Of a DNA stretch of 55,000 bases, positions 33,201 to 41,705 are shown piece by piece. Positions within the stretch are counted from its first letter, which is position 1. Every line of letters begins with the position of its first letter. Both the position numbers and the translations under genes were made by a program. The DNA comes from Mesostigma viride (lineage: Eukaryota > Streptophyta > Mesostigmatophyceae > Mesostigmatales > Mesostigmataceae), in the NCBI GenBank assembly GCA_009746045.1, contig RPFO01000313.1, positions 1-55,000 on the forward strand, given 5' to 3'. The notes under the pieces were generated by a model. The model was not told the origin of the DNA. It saw nothing but the letters and a program-made list of their open reading frames with translations, and did no database searches.

Positions 33201-36200
33201 GGCCGCCTCCTTTGCCCGGGTGGAAGCTGACGTCATGCGGTTGGTGAAGGTAGGTGAATTGAGCCGGGCCATGCAAAAGCTTGAACTGACCGCGTTGGCT
33301 CCCTCCACTCCCCCGACCCTGCAGGCTTTGCGCGACCTTCACCCCGACGAACCGGCCTTTGCGGTGCCCGCCCCGGCCACCCCCCCGCCCCCGCCTATTG
33401 TCCTGGACCTGGACATCTTCACGGCTGTGCTGAAGGATCTGCCGAACGCCTCCTCCACCGGCCCCTCAGGCTGGCGCTACGAGCACCTCTCCGTGATGGC
33501 GGGCCATGGCGGGGCGACCGCACTCTTTGAGGCTGCCGCCGACTTGGCCGCGGGGTCCCTGGCCCCCGCGGCGCGCCCTTGGCTGGCTGGGGCACGCCTC
33601 ATTGCCCTCCTGAAAGACGACCTCCCCCCGCCTGCTGGCCGCGTTCGTCCCATTGCTTGCGGCGAAGTCCTACGCAAGCTGGTGAGTAAGGTCATTTGTC
33701 GCCAAAAGGCCCCCGAGTTTCGCGCCTACTTCTGCCCCAACCGGAGTGATACTGAGGAGTCCGTCGCGGCCCAGCTTGGCGTCGCCACCAAAGGGGGCAG
33801 CGACATCATCGTGCACACAGTTCAGGCCTACCTCGAGACGCATCCGACCCATGTGGCGCTGAAGGTGGATTGCCACAATGCGTTCAATGCTGTCACCAAG
33901 GCTAGCATCTTTGAGGCCGTCGGCGAGGCGTTCCCTGACCTTCTTGCGTGGACAGCAGCCTGCTACGGCGAACCCACTCAACTCTCCTTCCTCATGGAGG
34001 ATGGGACGTTCGCCGACATCGCTTCCCGCACGGGAACCCAGCAAGGTGACCCCCTCGGCCCCTTTTACCTGTCTGCCCCGCTGCACAAGGCTCTCCAAGG
34101 TGTCCACGCTGCGCACCCGGATGTCGTGCTCCTCGCCTACATGGACGATATCCATGCCCTTGGCCCGGCCGACGCTGTGGTTGCCGCCCTGGCTGCCCTT
34201 GAAGTGGCCATGGCGGCCATCAACCTTCGGCTCACCCTCCCCAAGTGTGCAGTCTTTTCGCCCCAGGGGGACTGCTCTGGCTTCCCCGCGGCTATCCCGG
34301 GGGCCTTGGCGCGGGCGCGTGGTTTCTCGTGCCTGGGCGTCCCTGTGGGTGACCCTGACTACGTCGAAGAGGAGCTCCGGGCCACCGTGGAACAGCGCAC
34401 CCATGTCCTTGAGACTTGGGCGCGCCTCAAGGACCCCCAGACCAAAGGGCTCCTCCTGTGGTTTTGCGCCCACCCGCGGGTGGTTCACTGGCTCCGTGGC
34501 GCTCCCCCCCACTTGGTGCGGCTTGCCGCGGAAGGCCATGACGAGCGCATTCAGGCCGCCTTGCAGGTGCTCCTCCCCGGCCCTAGCCTGCCAGCTCACT
34601 CCATGCGCTTGGCCACCCTCCCCTGCCGCATGGGCGGGTGTGGGCTCACCCGCGCCGCCCGCCTCGCCCCCGCCGCCTTCCTTGGCTCTGTTGCTCAGGC
34701 CTGGGCGGAGATCCGCCGGTTGGTCCCCAGCGCCGTCAGCGCCATTCCCGACTTGGTCACCCCATCCCCCTTCCCCTTTGTGCAGGCTGTGCAGGATTCT
34801 TACCTCGGGATCCAGCAGGCTTGCGACCTCGTCCGCCCCGCTCAGGCCGTCCACCGTCGCCTGCCCCGGGGCACGCCCGGCGTGTCCACTGTCGTCAGTC
34901 CTAGTGTCTTCCCTGCCTGCGTTCATGAAAAACAACAAAAGACCTACGCGGGTATACTACACTGTGCCGACTGGATGGGTCTGCATGCGAGCTTGAACGA
35001 TCAGGGGAAGGCTTGGCTTCACTCCGTTTCCCTTGAGGGGAGCGTGGGGTCCGCATTCCTGCGCGCCCTCCCCATGAGCCCTTTGTTCACACTGGTTCCG
35101 GCCCTTTACGCCATCGCTCTCCGCCACCAGCTCTTTGCCCCGCAACCTCTCATCACGGCGGGTGCGTCCTGCGGCAGCTGCGGGCTTGCTCTGGATACTA
35201 CTGGGACGCACTACATCGCGTGCATGGGTGGCCAGCAGAACCAGAACTGGTTCCTCTATCTCCATACCGCTCTCCTCCGGGTGGTGTGTGCCATGGTTCG
35301 GTCGGTCTTTCCCCACTCCACCATTAAGTGCGAGGACGCGGATGGGGCCGCCCTCTACTCACCCAACCACCGCCCCGACATTACCGTGCTTGACTACGAC
35401 GGGCAGGGTTGCCACCTGCTCATCGATGTCTCCGTGGCTCGGCCGCTTTCCGGTCGCCACATCCTCCGGGCGGCTGTGGATGCCGGCGCTGCTGCCGCTG
35501 TGGCTGAGCGCGACAAGTTTGCCTCCTACGGCAATGTGGGGCCCCACCGGGTCATCCCCTTTGTCCTTGAGGAGTTCGGGGCCATGGGCCCCAAGACAGC
35601 GGAGTTTTTCCACGAGTGCTGCCAGCGCCGTGAAGACCGCCTCGACCTCGAGGGTCAGACCGCCCCGTGGTCGGCCCGCACGTGGTCCTCGTATTGGCGG
35701 CAGCGTCTGTCACTCGCCCTCACTCGCACCGTGGCTGATGTGTTATTCCGCCGCACCCGGGCCGACTTTGTCGCGACCCACGCGGTCTAGATTCCTTCCA
35801 GGCCTGCATGGTGGGCCGGCAGCGCTGTTGCTGCGTGTAGTTTTGTGATGTATAGTTAGTTGTACCTTGTGCCGCTGGCGTGATCCTTGGATGTCTGTGT
35901 CAGATTACTATTAATTTCTTCAGGGTTATTCTCCCAGTCATCGGTTTTTTCCTTATGTTGCATGCCTATCTCACCTTCGTAATCTATCATTCTCAATGAA
36001 TATATGTGAGGTTGTGATATACCAACCCGAAGGGCAACTCATGGACATGCTTGGCCCCCAAGGACAGCCATTGGATATGGGTAGGTTGGATGGCATCTGG
36101 TTTGCAAAATTGTGAAGATCCAGCCGATTTATCGGCAGAATCTCAGACCATTTAGGGGTTAATCAGGAGCTCTGGGTTACCACGGAAGAGGTGGAGAAAG

Positions 36201-39200
36201 TGGCGAAGAACGGTGTCCGGACAATAAGCATTAAAAAAAACTCTCGACATCCACCATGTCAACTCACGTCGGAGGAGAAAGCGGCCACCCGTGGTATGTC
36301 TGTGGATGTGTATATGCTTTTTTATTGGAATTGGTTTGGATGTTGTTTGTTGGTATTTTATATAAAGTGTTTCATGTTGTCATCTGCCAAGATTGCTTAA
36401 TTGCTGTGTTGGTCCATAGATCCCATGACGTAGTCCACAGTCATCAGAGATTTCTGTGTACCACATCAAACCAAGTGCCCTTAATTAATTAATTAATTAA
36501 TTAAACTCGTGCTCCCGTTGGGGAGTCACGGAGCACCGAAGTGCTTTTAATCCCTGTGTGTGCACTACAGGAGAAAGGGCAGAGACCCCCAGTCTCCTTC
36601 ATGCCAAAGGCATGCCCCAGCTGCATTCGGGCGCGCTAGCTAAACGGACACGCTAACGATCCGGCAAACTGTGGGTGCAATAAGACCCATGTGAGCATAT
36701 CATAGCAAGGAGCGTGGGCAATTTATCTGAACATAGCCAGGGCGTAGCATGGCTGTACTAGGACTAGGCTAAGGCTATGGCTGGTTGTGTACCGTGCGTT
36801 GGCGGCACGTGACTAGGTGTGTTGGCACAGCTAGGCAACATCAGTTCTAGGCATGGCTGCCTTAGCGGCAGTGACGCCAATGGTTACAAGCTAGGGCTAT
36901 TGCTATTCTAGCCCGCTGGGGGCGTCCACATCTTGTGGTTGATCATCAGGTCCCCGCCCCTCCAGTACACCTTGGGCTTCTGGGGGTCCTGCTTATGGCG
37001 GAGGTATTCCGGCCACAGGTCGCGTCGCTGCTGTTGCTGAGCGGGGTTGAGGTCGTCATCCAGCGTCCAGGTGAGGTCGTGCAACCTCTTGCGACGAGAA
37101 AGGAACCGCTGCTTATCCTCAGGGGAGGGGAAGGTGAGTAGGACTGGTGGGGGAGCCGCCTTGTCCCGTGAGTGGGGAAGGCGGTGGCACCCACGCAGTT
37201 CTACCTCACCTACCAGGCCCATGAGGGTAAGAAGCTGGTTCTTGAGCTCGTCAGCAAGAGAGGTTGACGTCTCACCTGGCTTCTGGGGGAAGCGACGTAG
37301 CACCACTCGGCACTCGCGGCGAGCGCGGTCGGTGACCTCCCGTTGCTGGGCCTGGCGGTGGTCCTCCATGCAGCTCCTGGAGCTTTGTGGCGATGGCGTC
37401 GGTGGTGGAGGCGGTCGCTGACCGCAGCAGGTCCGCGTAGGAGAGCGGCGGGAGGTCGCCAGCATCCTGCCGGGGTGGCTGGGATGCAATGGTGGCCGTC
37501 TGCTCCGCTATCTTGGGGACCTGTGTGGCCAGGGCCTCGGTGTGGGCGGTGATGGCCTCAAGCTTCTTCAGGAGCACGCCACACTTGCCCTACACCTGGT
37601 TAAGGCGAGAGACAAGTGCAGCATGCGTTTCCGAAGCCTGGGCCGCGGTGTGTAGCGCCGTGAACTGGGGTTGTAGCTTGTGGACGACCTTGGTTTCCAC
37701 GTTGGAGACCCGGGCCTCCACCGTGTTGAGCGTGGTGTTCAGCGATGTCAGCTGCTCGGCCAGCGGCCAGGTCACGTGCTCCTCCAGCACTGCGCGGATG
37801 TCATCCTTGCAGAGGGAGGGAGCCGATGGGGCAGCGGGCTGTGCGAGGCTGGCGTTGATCGCTCGGGTGATGTCGCCGACGCAGCGCTGGTAGTGGCTGG
37901 TCAAGATAAACAGGCGTTGGCTTGGTTCGTCAAAGGTGTAGAGCCAGGACGTGTCGCGGTAGTCGATAGCCGCCCCCCCCTTCAGGGTCACGAAGAGCTT
38001 CCGTTCCTGTACGAGGAACTCGAGAACCTCGACGCATTCCTGCGGCGACAGTCTCTGCCACTCGACGAGGGAGAACATTCCGTCGCCGGGCAAGAATTGG
38101 CTCCATTTGTGGCGATCGTGGCATGGTTTCTTGGGTTCAGGCGAGGCGCTTGGCGAGGGTTTGGCGGGTAAGCCTGTCGGCTGAACAATGGCGAGGGCGA
38201 GAGGGTTGGGCTGGGCGCTGGGAAGCTGTGCCAGCTCCTTTTCCAGCCCTCGTTTTGCTTTGGTAGTCGTCATAGCTGGTCACGTGCGTAACTTTGGCAA
38301 TACTGCGTTTCAGCCGTAACCGATTATACTGGCGTGTGCGTCTGAAAAAAAAGCGCATCGAATGCAAATGGTCTGACCGAATTTGGGGCTCAGACGCAAA
38401 AGATCTGAGCTCCGCCGTCAGCCATACCGCCGTCAGCCATTTTCATTGGTGTACATATTGTGCCCTTGTTAGTGCCCTTGTTAGGGTAAACATGTTGCTT
38501 GTAAGACTTGCTTTCATTTTTTCAATAACTATTTATGGGGTTAGTGTCAGGATTTGCCGGAGCATTTGGGCTGACAGTGTTTGGCCAGTCTGAGAATTCG
38601 CCTCTGACATAATTTTCTAATCAAATTGTCAATGTGATCGTTTACATCTGTGTATCATACCATGTTTCTGTTGAATGCAGAGGTGGAAAAGGCGTTCGAC
38701 CGCCTCCCGGACTATGTGCCTGGGCGATACCACGGACTAGCCGCTGACGGGAAAAGCGATGAGACGATGAAAACAAGTGACAAAAACAAGTACTTGTGCT
38801 TGTTGTTGCCGGTCGTGCTGCGCAATCGTTTGCATCCGGATGCCCGCGCGGCATTTGTCCAGCTGTCTGTGGCCTTTAATGCTGTATTTTCAGCAAGGTG
38901 CCTCACTCAATCGCAGTTAGTCGAAGTGGGCGAAATGATGGTGCGTGCGGTGGTAGCATTAGAGTGTGTTATGCCAGCGTCAGAAATGTCAAGATCAGTC
39001 CATGCTGCATCTCACTTGGCGGAACAGATCCGGTATGCTGGCCTGCCTGATGGCCGGAGCATGACATGGGGTGAGCGCCAAATGGCGGTGATTACTTCTG
39101 GGCCATTGTCAAACAAGAACGTGGAATGCTCCATGGGGAACTTCTTCATGGACTTCGAGGCATTGAACATCCTGAGCTACTTCACGCGCCAGACTGTGTG

Positions 39201-40472
39201 GGTAAGTTTTTTAAACAAACTTCGTGTTTGCTTGGCTGCATGCACATTTCCCATGTTTCAGCGAGTGTTTCTAGCAGGTTAAGTGTATGCAGAACATGTA
39301 CTTACGTTCTTTTTTTTTCTATTTGGTTCATGTGTTTTTTTTTTCAGGGTCAAGGCTTCCCGTCTGTGTGGGACATTCTGGAAACTGATCCGTCCAAGTG
39401 TATTCTGCCGAGCAAGCGCTTTCGTCAACAAGCATATACTCTCTCTGAGGTCGAGCAGCTTGAGGCCTTACAACTGATGCTTGACTTTGCACTTCAGCAT
39501 GCAACATACGAGCCCGGATATGGCATTGAATTCTGGTAAGTTTCATGTAGAAACCGATGCTACAGTTGTACACCCTCCGCATTGGTAATTTTAATTCAGT
39601 TCAGCTGAGAGGGTGTAATCTTGCAACGCATGTACATAGGATTATCATATGTTTCTTGCATTCTTCTGATTTGCTTACTCGTGCTTAATGTGGTTGATTT
39701 TCTAGATTTCACAGTGACATTCTTGTGTCCTTGTCTACACGCAATATCTGGTGGTGCATGCAATGATGAAGATGTTTTTTTTCACTATGTTAGTAATTGT
39801 ATGAAGTGGGACAACTATGTTTAATTGATTTTGCAATGTGATGTACTTGCCTATGTTGTCACTTGCAGGCGTCGGCTCGTTCACGTTGGCAACCTGGCCT
39901 GGCTTAAGCAGTGGATCACGCAAAACCAGGAGCCACGCCTCCCCACGATGATTACGGCGGCGGTGTGTGGCATGGAGCCTGCTTGTGACGAGCATGACTC
40001 AATCCACATCAATGGCAGCAATTACCGAACTGCAGTCGCCGACCTTCGACAAACTGTTCGCCATCGCAACTCAGGAGTAATGGTTTATGGTAAAGAGGGG
40101 GTTAGGTATGGCCGCATCACACACATTCTGCATAGTTTCCTCCGTGCCCCGACGGAACGATGGAGTAGGCAAGTTCTTTTAAAGGTCGCTCTGTTTGATG
40201 TCGGTTCTGTGAAAGAGCTCCCTTTAGAGGGATTGACGCTTATACCTTTAGGGGAGCGAGCGCCCAAGCAGGATGCTTTAGTCCTTCCCGGGAGTGTATG
40301 TTCAGTTGGTTTTGTAGTTGATCCAGAGTATGCACCTGAGATAGCCATCGTGCACTGTAAATTGCCGTGGCAAATGGTAAAGGAAACGTGTAGTGCAGCC
40401 CAGCATGTATTATCCCGTGCTGCAGGTGCTCAGCTGAGAACCACAGACGTGTATGCTGATATGAACCTGTAG
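24214..40472 (+). CDS. CACTA transposase, TNP2 type (six exons, interrupted)
   Basis: Exons: 24214-24820, 30375-31097, 31259-31310 joined to 36163-36293 (split by the TTAA transposon), 38681-39201, 39348-39535 and 39869-40472. All borders are GT/AG and phases agree, giving 2826 bases and 941 aa. Domains: an N-terminal region with a cysteine motif (CKCDDY...CPKC, exon 1), the TNP2 core in exon 2 (GMAVDGVCP, CYNLPEWVFVNKNFS, IHDYPAFAKS, YCGCMLHG), and the TNP2 C-terminal block in exon 4 (KNKYLCLLLPVVLR, ASHLAEQI, TWGERQMAVIT). The Asp residues of AVDGV and IHDYPAF are candidate catalytic residues. The start ACCATGG has good context. With the TTAA element in exon 3 the present copy cannot make the full protein unless that element is excised. 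Confidence 0.88.
24989..25612 (-). repeat. A-B-A part of the DIRS split direct repeats
   Basis: Unit A (197 bp) at 24989-25185 and 25416-25612, with unit B (205 bp) between them at 25211-25415. The second B is at 30101-30306 and differs by one extra base in a T run. The repeat copies are nearly identical, so the insertion is young despite the broken ORFs. 25613-25807 holds no gene. Confidence 0.92.
25808..26161 (-). pseudogene. Tyrosine recombinase C-terminal part (DIRS)
   Basis: This frame carries the HxxR box (FSFHSLRHGG), GRWASALSV and TRYIG, matching the His, Arg, Trp/His and nucleophilic Tyr of tyrosine recombinases. It continues the preceding frame after a frameshift near 26110. The enzyme inserts the circular DNA of the element. 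All C-terminal catalytic residues are visible. Confidence 0.85.
26101..27591 (-). pseudogene. DIRS RT end, RNase H and recombinase N-terminal part
   Basis: 496 codons. They start with the last part of RT (YYRELSSVLGKWVWM), then RNase H with VVASDASGSGGG, INVKEAIAA, RLVDSSAVVGAF and TDHNPADKASR, then a CGDVHPNPGP motif, then the recombinase core with YLRISEALGLRVRD (first catalytic Arg). A linker with DVHPNPGP between RNase H and recombinase resembles a 2A peptide. The frame is entered by a shift from the RT frame near 27580 and is left near 26110. Confidence 0.82.
27534..28568 (-). pseudogene. DIRS reverse transcriptase
   Basis: About 344 codons with DIRS-type RT blocks: VGKPDGRIRLIVDNRRGN, GGVSDLDSYYNRLRLP (first catalytic Asp), WPMGNKLAVAVAQ and HAVTIDDLHF (the catalytic pair as IDD), then LVQKSDKV. 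DIRS RTs are related to those of gypsy and caulimoviruses. The protein continues in the next frame at 27591. Confidence 0.85.
28750..30031 (-). pseudogene. DIRS gag-like region
   Basis: The first long frame (30031-29294) starts with MTSVTAPERNF and has Ala/Leu-rich helical stretches; parts in two other frames (29579-28932, 29772-29509) continue it, so there are several frameshifts. The position before RT fits the gag of DIRS elements. No zinc knuckle is visible. Identity rests on position. Confidence 0.5.
32857..35790 (+). CDS. LINE polyprotein: RT plus restriction-like endonuclease
   Basis: About 977 codons inside the LINE; the frame is also open 30 codons upstream in the TTAA transposon, but that part is accidental. 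RT blocks: STGPSGWRYEHL, VRPIACGEVLRKLVSK, HVALKVDCHNAFN, GTQQGDPLGPF and AYMDDIHALG (catalytic DD), then a thumb region. The C-terminus has a CCHC motif (CGSCGLALDTTGTHYIAC) and a PD-(D/E)xK-type endonuclease (HRPDITVLDYDG, HLLIDVSV) that would nick the target. The first 50 codons have a better continuation in another frame (a CRLC zinc-finger-like motif, 32900-33010), so one frameshift near 33010 is likely. Otherwise it is intact to TAG. Confidence 0.82.
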   Translation, partial: GTSPGDLSAGWAFLATLPFAACARNPCMTLPDVPHRARSLFTRCALLSLARMHSHPLDELGHKLFLVTPRLLLAPLERGVRGVQGAVIARCRRFLLGDWEGLWALQPPASTRVSGAASFARVEADVMRLVKVGELSRAMQKLELTALAPSTPPTLQALRDLHPDEPAFAVPAPATPPPPPIVLDLDIFTAVLKDLPNASSTGPSGWRYEHLSVMAGHGGATALFEAAADLAAGSLAPAARPWLAGARLIALLKDDLPPPAGRVRPIACGEVLRKLVSKVICRQKAPEFRAYFCPNRSDTEESVAAQLGVATKGGSDIIVHTVQAYLETHPTHVALKVDCHNAFNAVTKASIFEAVGEAFPDLLAWTAACYGEPTQLSFLMEDGTFADIASRTGTQQGDPLGPFYLSAPLHKALQGVHAAHPDVVLLAYMDDIHALGPADAVVAALAALEVAMAAINLRLTLPKCAVFSPQGDCSGFPAAIPGALARARGFSCLGVPVGDPDYVEEELRATVEQRTHVLETWARLKDPQTKGLLLWFCAHPRVVHWLRGAPPHLVRLAAEGHDERIQAALQVLLPGPSLPAHSMRLATLPCRMGGCGLTRAARLAPAAFLGSVAQAWAEIRRLVPSAVSAIPDLVTPSPFPFVQAVQDSYLGIQQACDLVRPAQAVHRRLPRGTPGVSTVVSPSVFPACVHEKQQKTYAGILHCADWMGLHASLNDQGKAWLHSVSLEGSVGSAFLRALPMSPLFTLVPALYAIALRHQLFAPQPLITAGASCGSCGLALDTTGTHYIACMGGQQNQNWFLYLHTALLRVVCAMVRSVFPHSTIKCEDADGAALYSPNHRPDITVLDYDGQGCHLLIDVSVARPLSGRHILRAAVDAGAAAAVAERDKFASYGNVGPHRVIPFVLEEFGAMGPKTAEFFHECCQRREDRLDLEGQTAPWSARTWSSYWRQRLSLALTRTVADVLFRRTRADFVATHAV
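32857..35999 (+). mobile_element. LINE of the restriction-like-endonuclease type (R2/NeSL/HERO-like)
   Basis: A GC-rich block is flanked by the 12-bp direct repeat ATATATGTGAGG (32845-32856 and 36000-36011), interpreted as its target duplication. It contains one long ORF with RT and a C-terminal endonuclease, and no APE endonuclease. There is no poly(A) tail; the 3' end is a short untranslated region of about 210 bases. The start is probably 5'-truncated, as is usual for LINEs. Its clade cannot be fixed without a tree. Confidence 0.78.
36483..38470 (-). mobile_element. ORF1-only LINE with a TTAA-repeat tail
   Basis: A minus-strand insertion in intron 3 of the CACTA transposase. AGTGCCCTT occurs at 36474-36482 and 38471-38479 as the likely target duplication. 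On minus the 3' end is a microsatellite, (TTAA)n, at 36481-36505; simple-repeat tails are known in several LINE clades. It encodes only an ORF1-like protein in broken frames and no RT, so it is either a half-LINE or internally deleted. 36506-36907 is non-coding 3' sequence. Confidence 0.65.
36908..38273 (-). pseudogene. LINE ORF1-like nucleic-acid-binding protein
   Basis: Starting at 38273 (MTTTKAKRGLEK), about 227 codons of charged sequence end in a coiled coil (LTSLNTTLNTVEARVSNVETKV region). After stops and frameshifts (37590, about 37480) a second part reads RRECRVVLRRF, GCHRLPHSRD, PVLLTFPSPEDKQRFLSRRK and LTWTLDDDLNPAQQQQR, the layout of the RRM plus C-terminal domain of LINE ORF1 proteins. 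These coat the LINE RNA. Two or three lesions make it inactive. Confidence 0.7.
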
Positions 40473-40556
40473 CGCAAGGTGACACTGTGTGTTAAGCGAA
40501 GAGACATGACAACACGAGGTCGTTCACAAGGCCGGTAATCGCACTACACCCATAGA

Positions 40557-40827
40557 TCCACAAGCAACCACTGCACGCATGGCTGCGGAGCCACAAGCAA
40601 CCACTGCACCTAATCGCTCACGTGGCAAGCGCACTGTTGGCACATTGGTAGAGCCACAAGCAACCACTGCACCAAGTCGCTCACGTGGCAAGCGCACTGT
40701 TGGCACATTGGTAGAACCACAAGCAACCACTGCACCAAGCCGCTCACGTGGCAAGCGCACTGCGGACACATTGGTAGAAACACACACAGCCGCTGCACCA
40801 AACCGCTCGCGTGGCAAGAGCATTGCT
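40557..40827. repeat. 63-bp tandem repeat
   Basis: About four copies of a 63-base unit (GAGCCACAAGCAACCACTGC...), the last diverged. Its length is a multiple of three, and it lies in the small basic ORF. Confidence 0.9.
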
Positions 40828-41010
40828 GGCAAGTCCATGGCAGCGGCTAGTGGCAGCGCATCAAGCCCTGATGACATTGCTAGTGATTTGTCGCTGAGCA
40901 GCAACGGTGAGGCATGCATTCCCACACAAAGGAGAAGTGAGAGGCAACGTGTGGTAGTAAATTATGCGGACTCTGACAGTGCTGCATACACTGATGAGGA
41001 GTGGGATTGA
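40579..41010 (+). CDS. Small basic repeat protein downstream of the CACTA transposase
   Basis: A 143-codon frame 106 bases after the transposase stop. It begins with almost four copies of a 21-residue repeat containing SRSRGKRTVGTLVEPQ and ends in an acidic tail (SDSAAYTDEEWD). The repeat is strongly basic, so nucleic-acid binding is plausible but unproven. It could be a separate gene, an alternative last exon or a decayed 3' part. Repeated units begin before the ATG (40557), so part of the array is untranslated in this reading. Confidence 0.45.
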   Translation: MAAEPQATTAPNRSRGKRTVGTLVEPQATTAPSRSRGKRTVGTLVEPQATTAPSRSRGKRTADTLVETHTAAAPNRSRGKSIAGKSMAAASGSASSPDDIASDLSLSSNGEACIPTQRRSERQRVVVNYADSDSAAYTDEEWD

Positions 41011-41149
41011 TTATATTCCTAATATAATGTAATGATGGATTGATGTAACTTGTTGTGTGCTTGTCACACTTATATTTATTTATTTCAAATGAACATGTGT
41101 GTCAACTGCATCATTTCTGCATCCACATATAATGCATAAGTGTCCTGTC

Positions 41150-41569
41150 TTCATGCACTTGAGAGTTCTCAAGTGTCATGCTCAGTGTCCTGATTTTCCT
41201 GATTTTTTGTGCCATGCTAAGTGTCCTGATTTTCCTGATTTTTTTCTGATTCAGCGGGTTTTCTCAAGATCTTGAGATTTTTTGTGTTGTTCCGACATTT
41301 TTCTCAGGATCTCAGTGTTTCTCAGGATTTTCTCAGGATTCTCAGGGTTTCTCAGTGTGTGGCAAGAAAAATCTCAGGCACTTCTCAAGATTCTCAGGAG
41401 AAAGTCCTGATATAATATCAGGAATCCTGAGAAAAATCTCAGGTTTTCTCAGGATGTCTCCTGATTTCCTGAGAAAAAAATCAGGAAATCTCAGGAAGTC
41501 CTGAAAAATCTCAGGAATCCTGAGAAAAAAATCAGGAAATCTCAGGATTCCTGAGAAAAATCTCAGAAC
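41150..41569. repeat. Right subterminal repeats of the CACTA
   Basis: Dense CTCAGG, CCTGAGAAA and CCTGATTTTCC copies in both orientations, mirroring 19237-19615. Many lie as close inverted pairs that would fold (for example 41395-41440). No gene. Confidence 0.88.
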
Positions 41570-41583
41570 CCGACTTCCTAGTG

Positions 41584-41705
41584 AAGGTCGCTTACAGTAG
41601 GGTTTTTCATCTTCTGAGTCAGCAGGTTGACTGCGAATGCCAGGTCAGGCCGAGTGCATCCCATCGCAAACAGGAGTGCCCCGGTGATCGCTTGGTAGAA
41701 GCGAG
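41584..41705 (-). pseudogene. Host copia RT C-terminus
   Basis: On minus: FYQAITGALLFAMGCTRPDL and AFAVNLLTQKM, the block that ends copia RTs. To the left it is cut by the CACTA. To the right, removal of the hAT and one 8-bp duplication joins it in frame to NADDTRV at 43262. Confidence 0.88.

Larger units (their letters stand above)
31311..36158. mobile_element. TTAA-target DNA transposon in exon 3 of the CACTA transposase
   Basis: Inverted ends CCCCTAAATGGTCT (31311-31324, 36145-36158) are flanked by TTAA (31307-31310, 36159-36162). TTAA followed by CCC is typical of piggyBac. Removing it with one TTAA restores the exon: RLQQLGLN joins QELWVTTEEV in frame. It carries no transposase. Its own sequence is about 1.7 kb (31311-32856 and 36012-36158); the rest is a LINE inserted in it. 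The left part has no gene: AT-rich, with short frames only. Confidence 0.88.
19223..41583 (+). mobile_element. CACTA (En/Spm) DNA transposon, autonomous type, with nested insertions
   Basis: The 14-bp inverted ends CACTAGGAAGTCGG (19223-19236 and 41570-41583) are the CACTA signature. Dense CCTGAG/CTCAGG subterminal repeats follow at both ends. Inside are two divergent spliced genes, a TNP2-type transposase (+) and a second protein (-), as in plant En/Spm. It is inserted in the RT end of the host copia. The flanks share only AA, so the usual 3-bp duplication is imperfect. Three foreign elements lie inside: a DIRS in intron 1, a TTAA transposon in exon 3 and a LINE in intron 3. Without them it is about 10 kb. 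Confidence 0.9.

Noticed and set aside
31311-36158. A new kind of DNA transposon carrying its own RT
   Set aside because: The 12-bp duplication and the composition change at 32857 and 35999 show that the LINE is a separate insertion.
41570-41586. A perfect 3-bp target duplication for the CACTA
   Set aside because: The flanks are CAA on the left and AAG on the right, so only AA is shared; the boundary rests on the 14-bp inverted ends.
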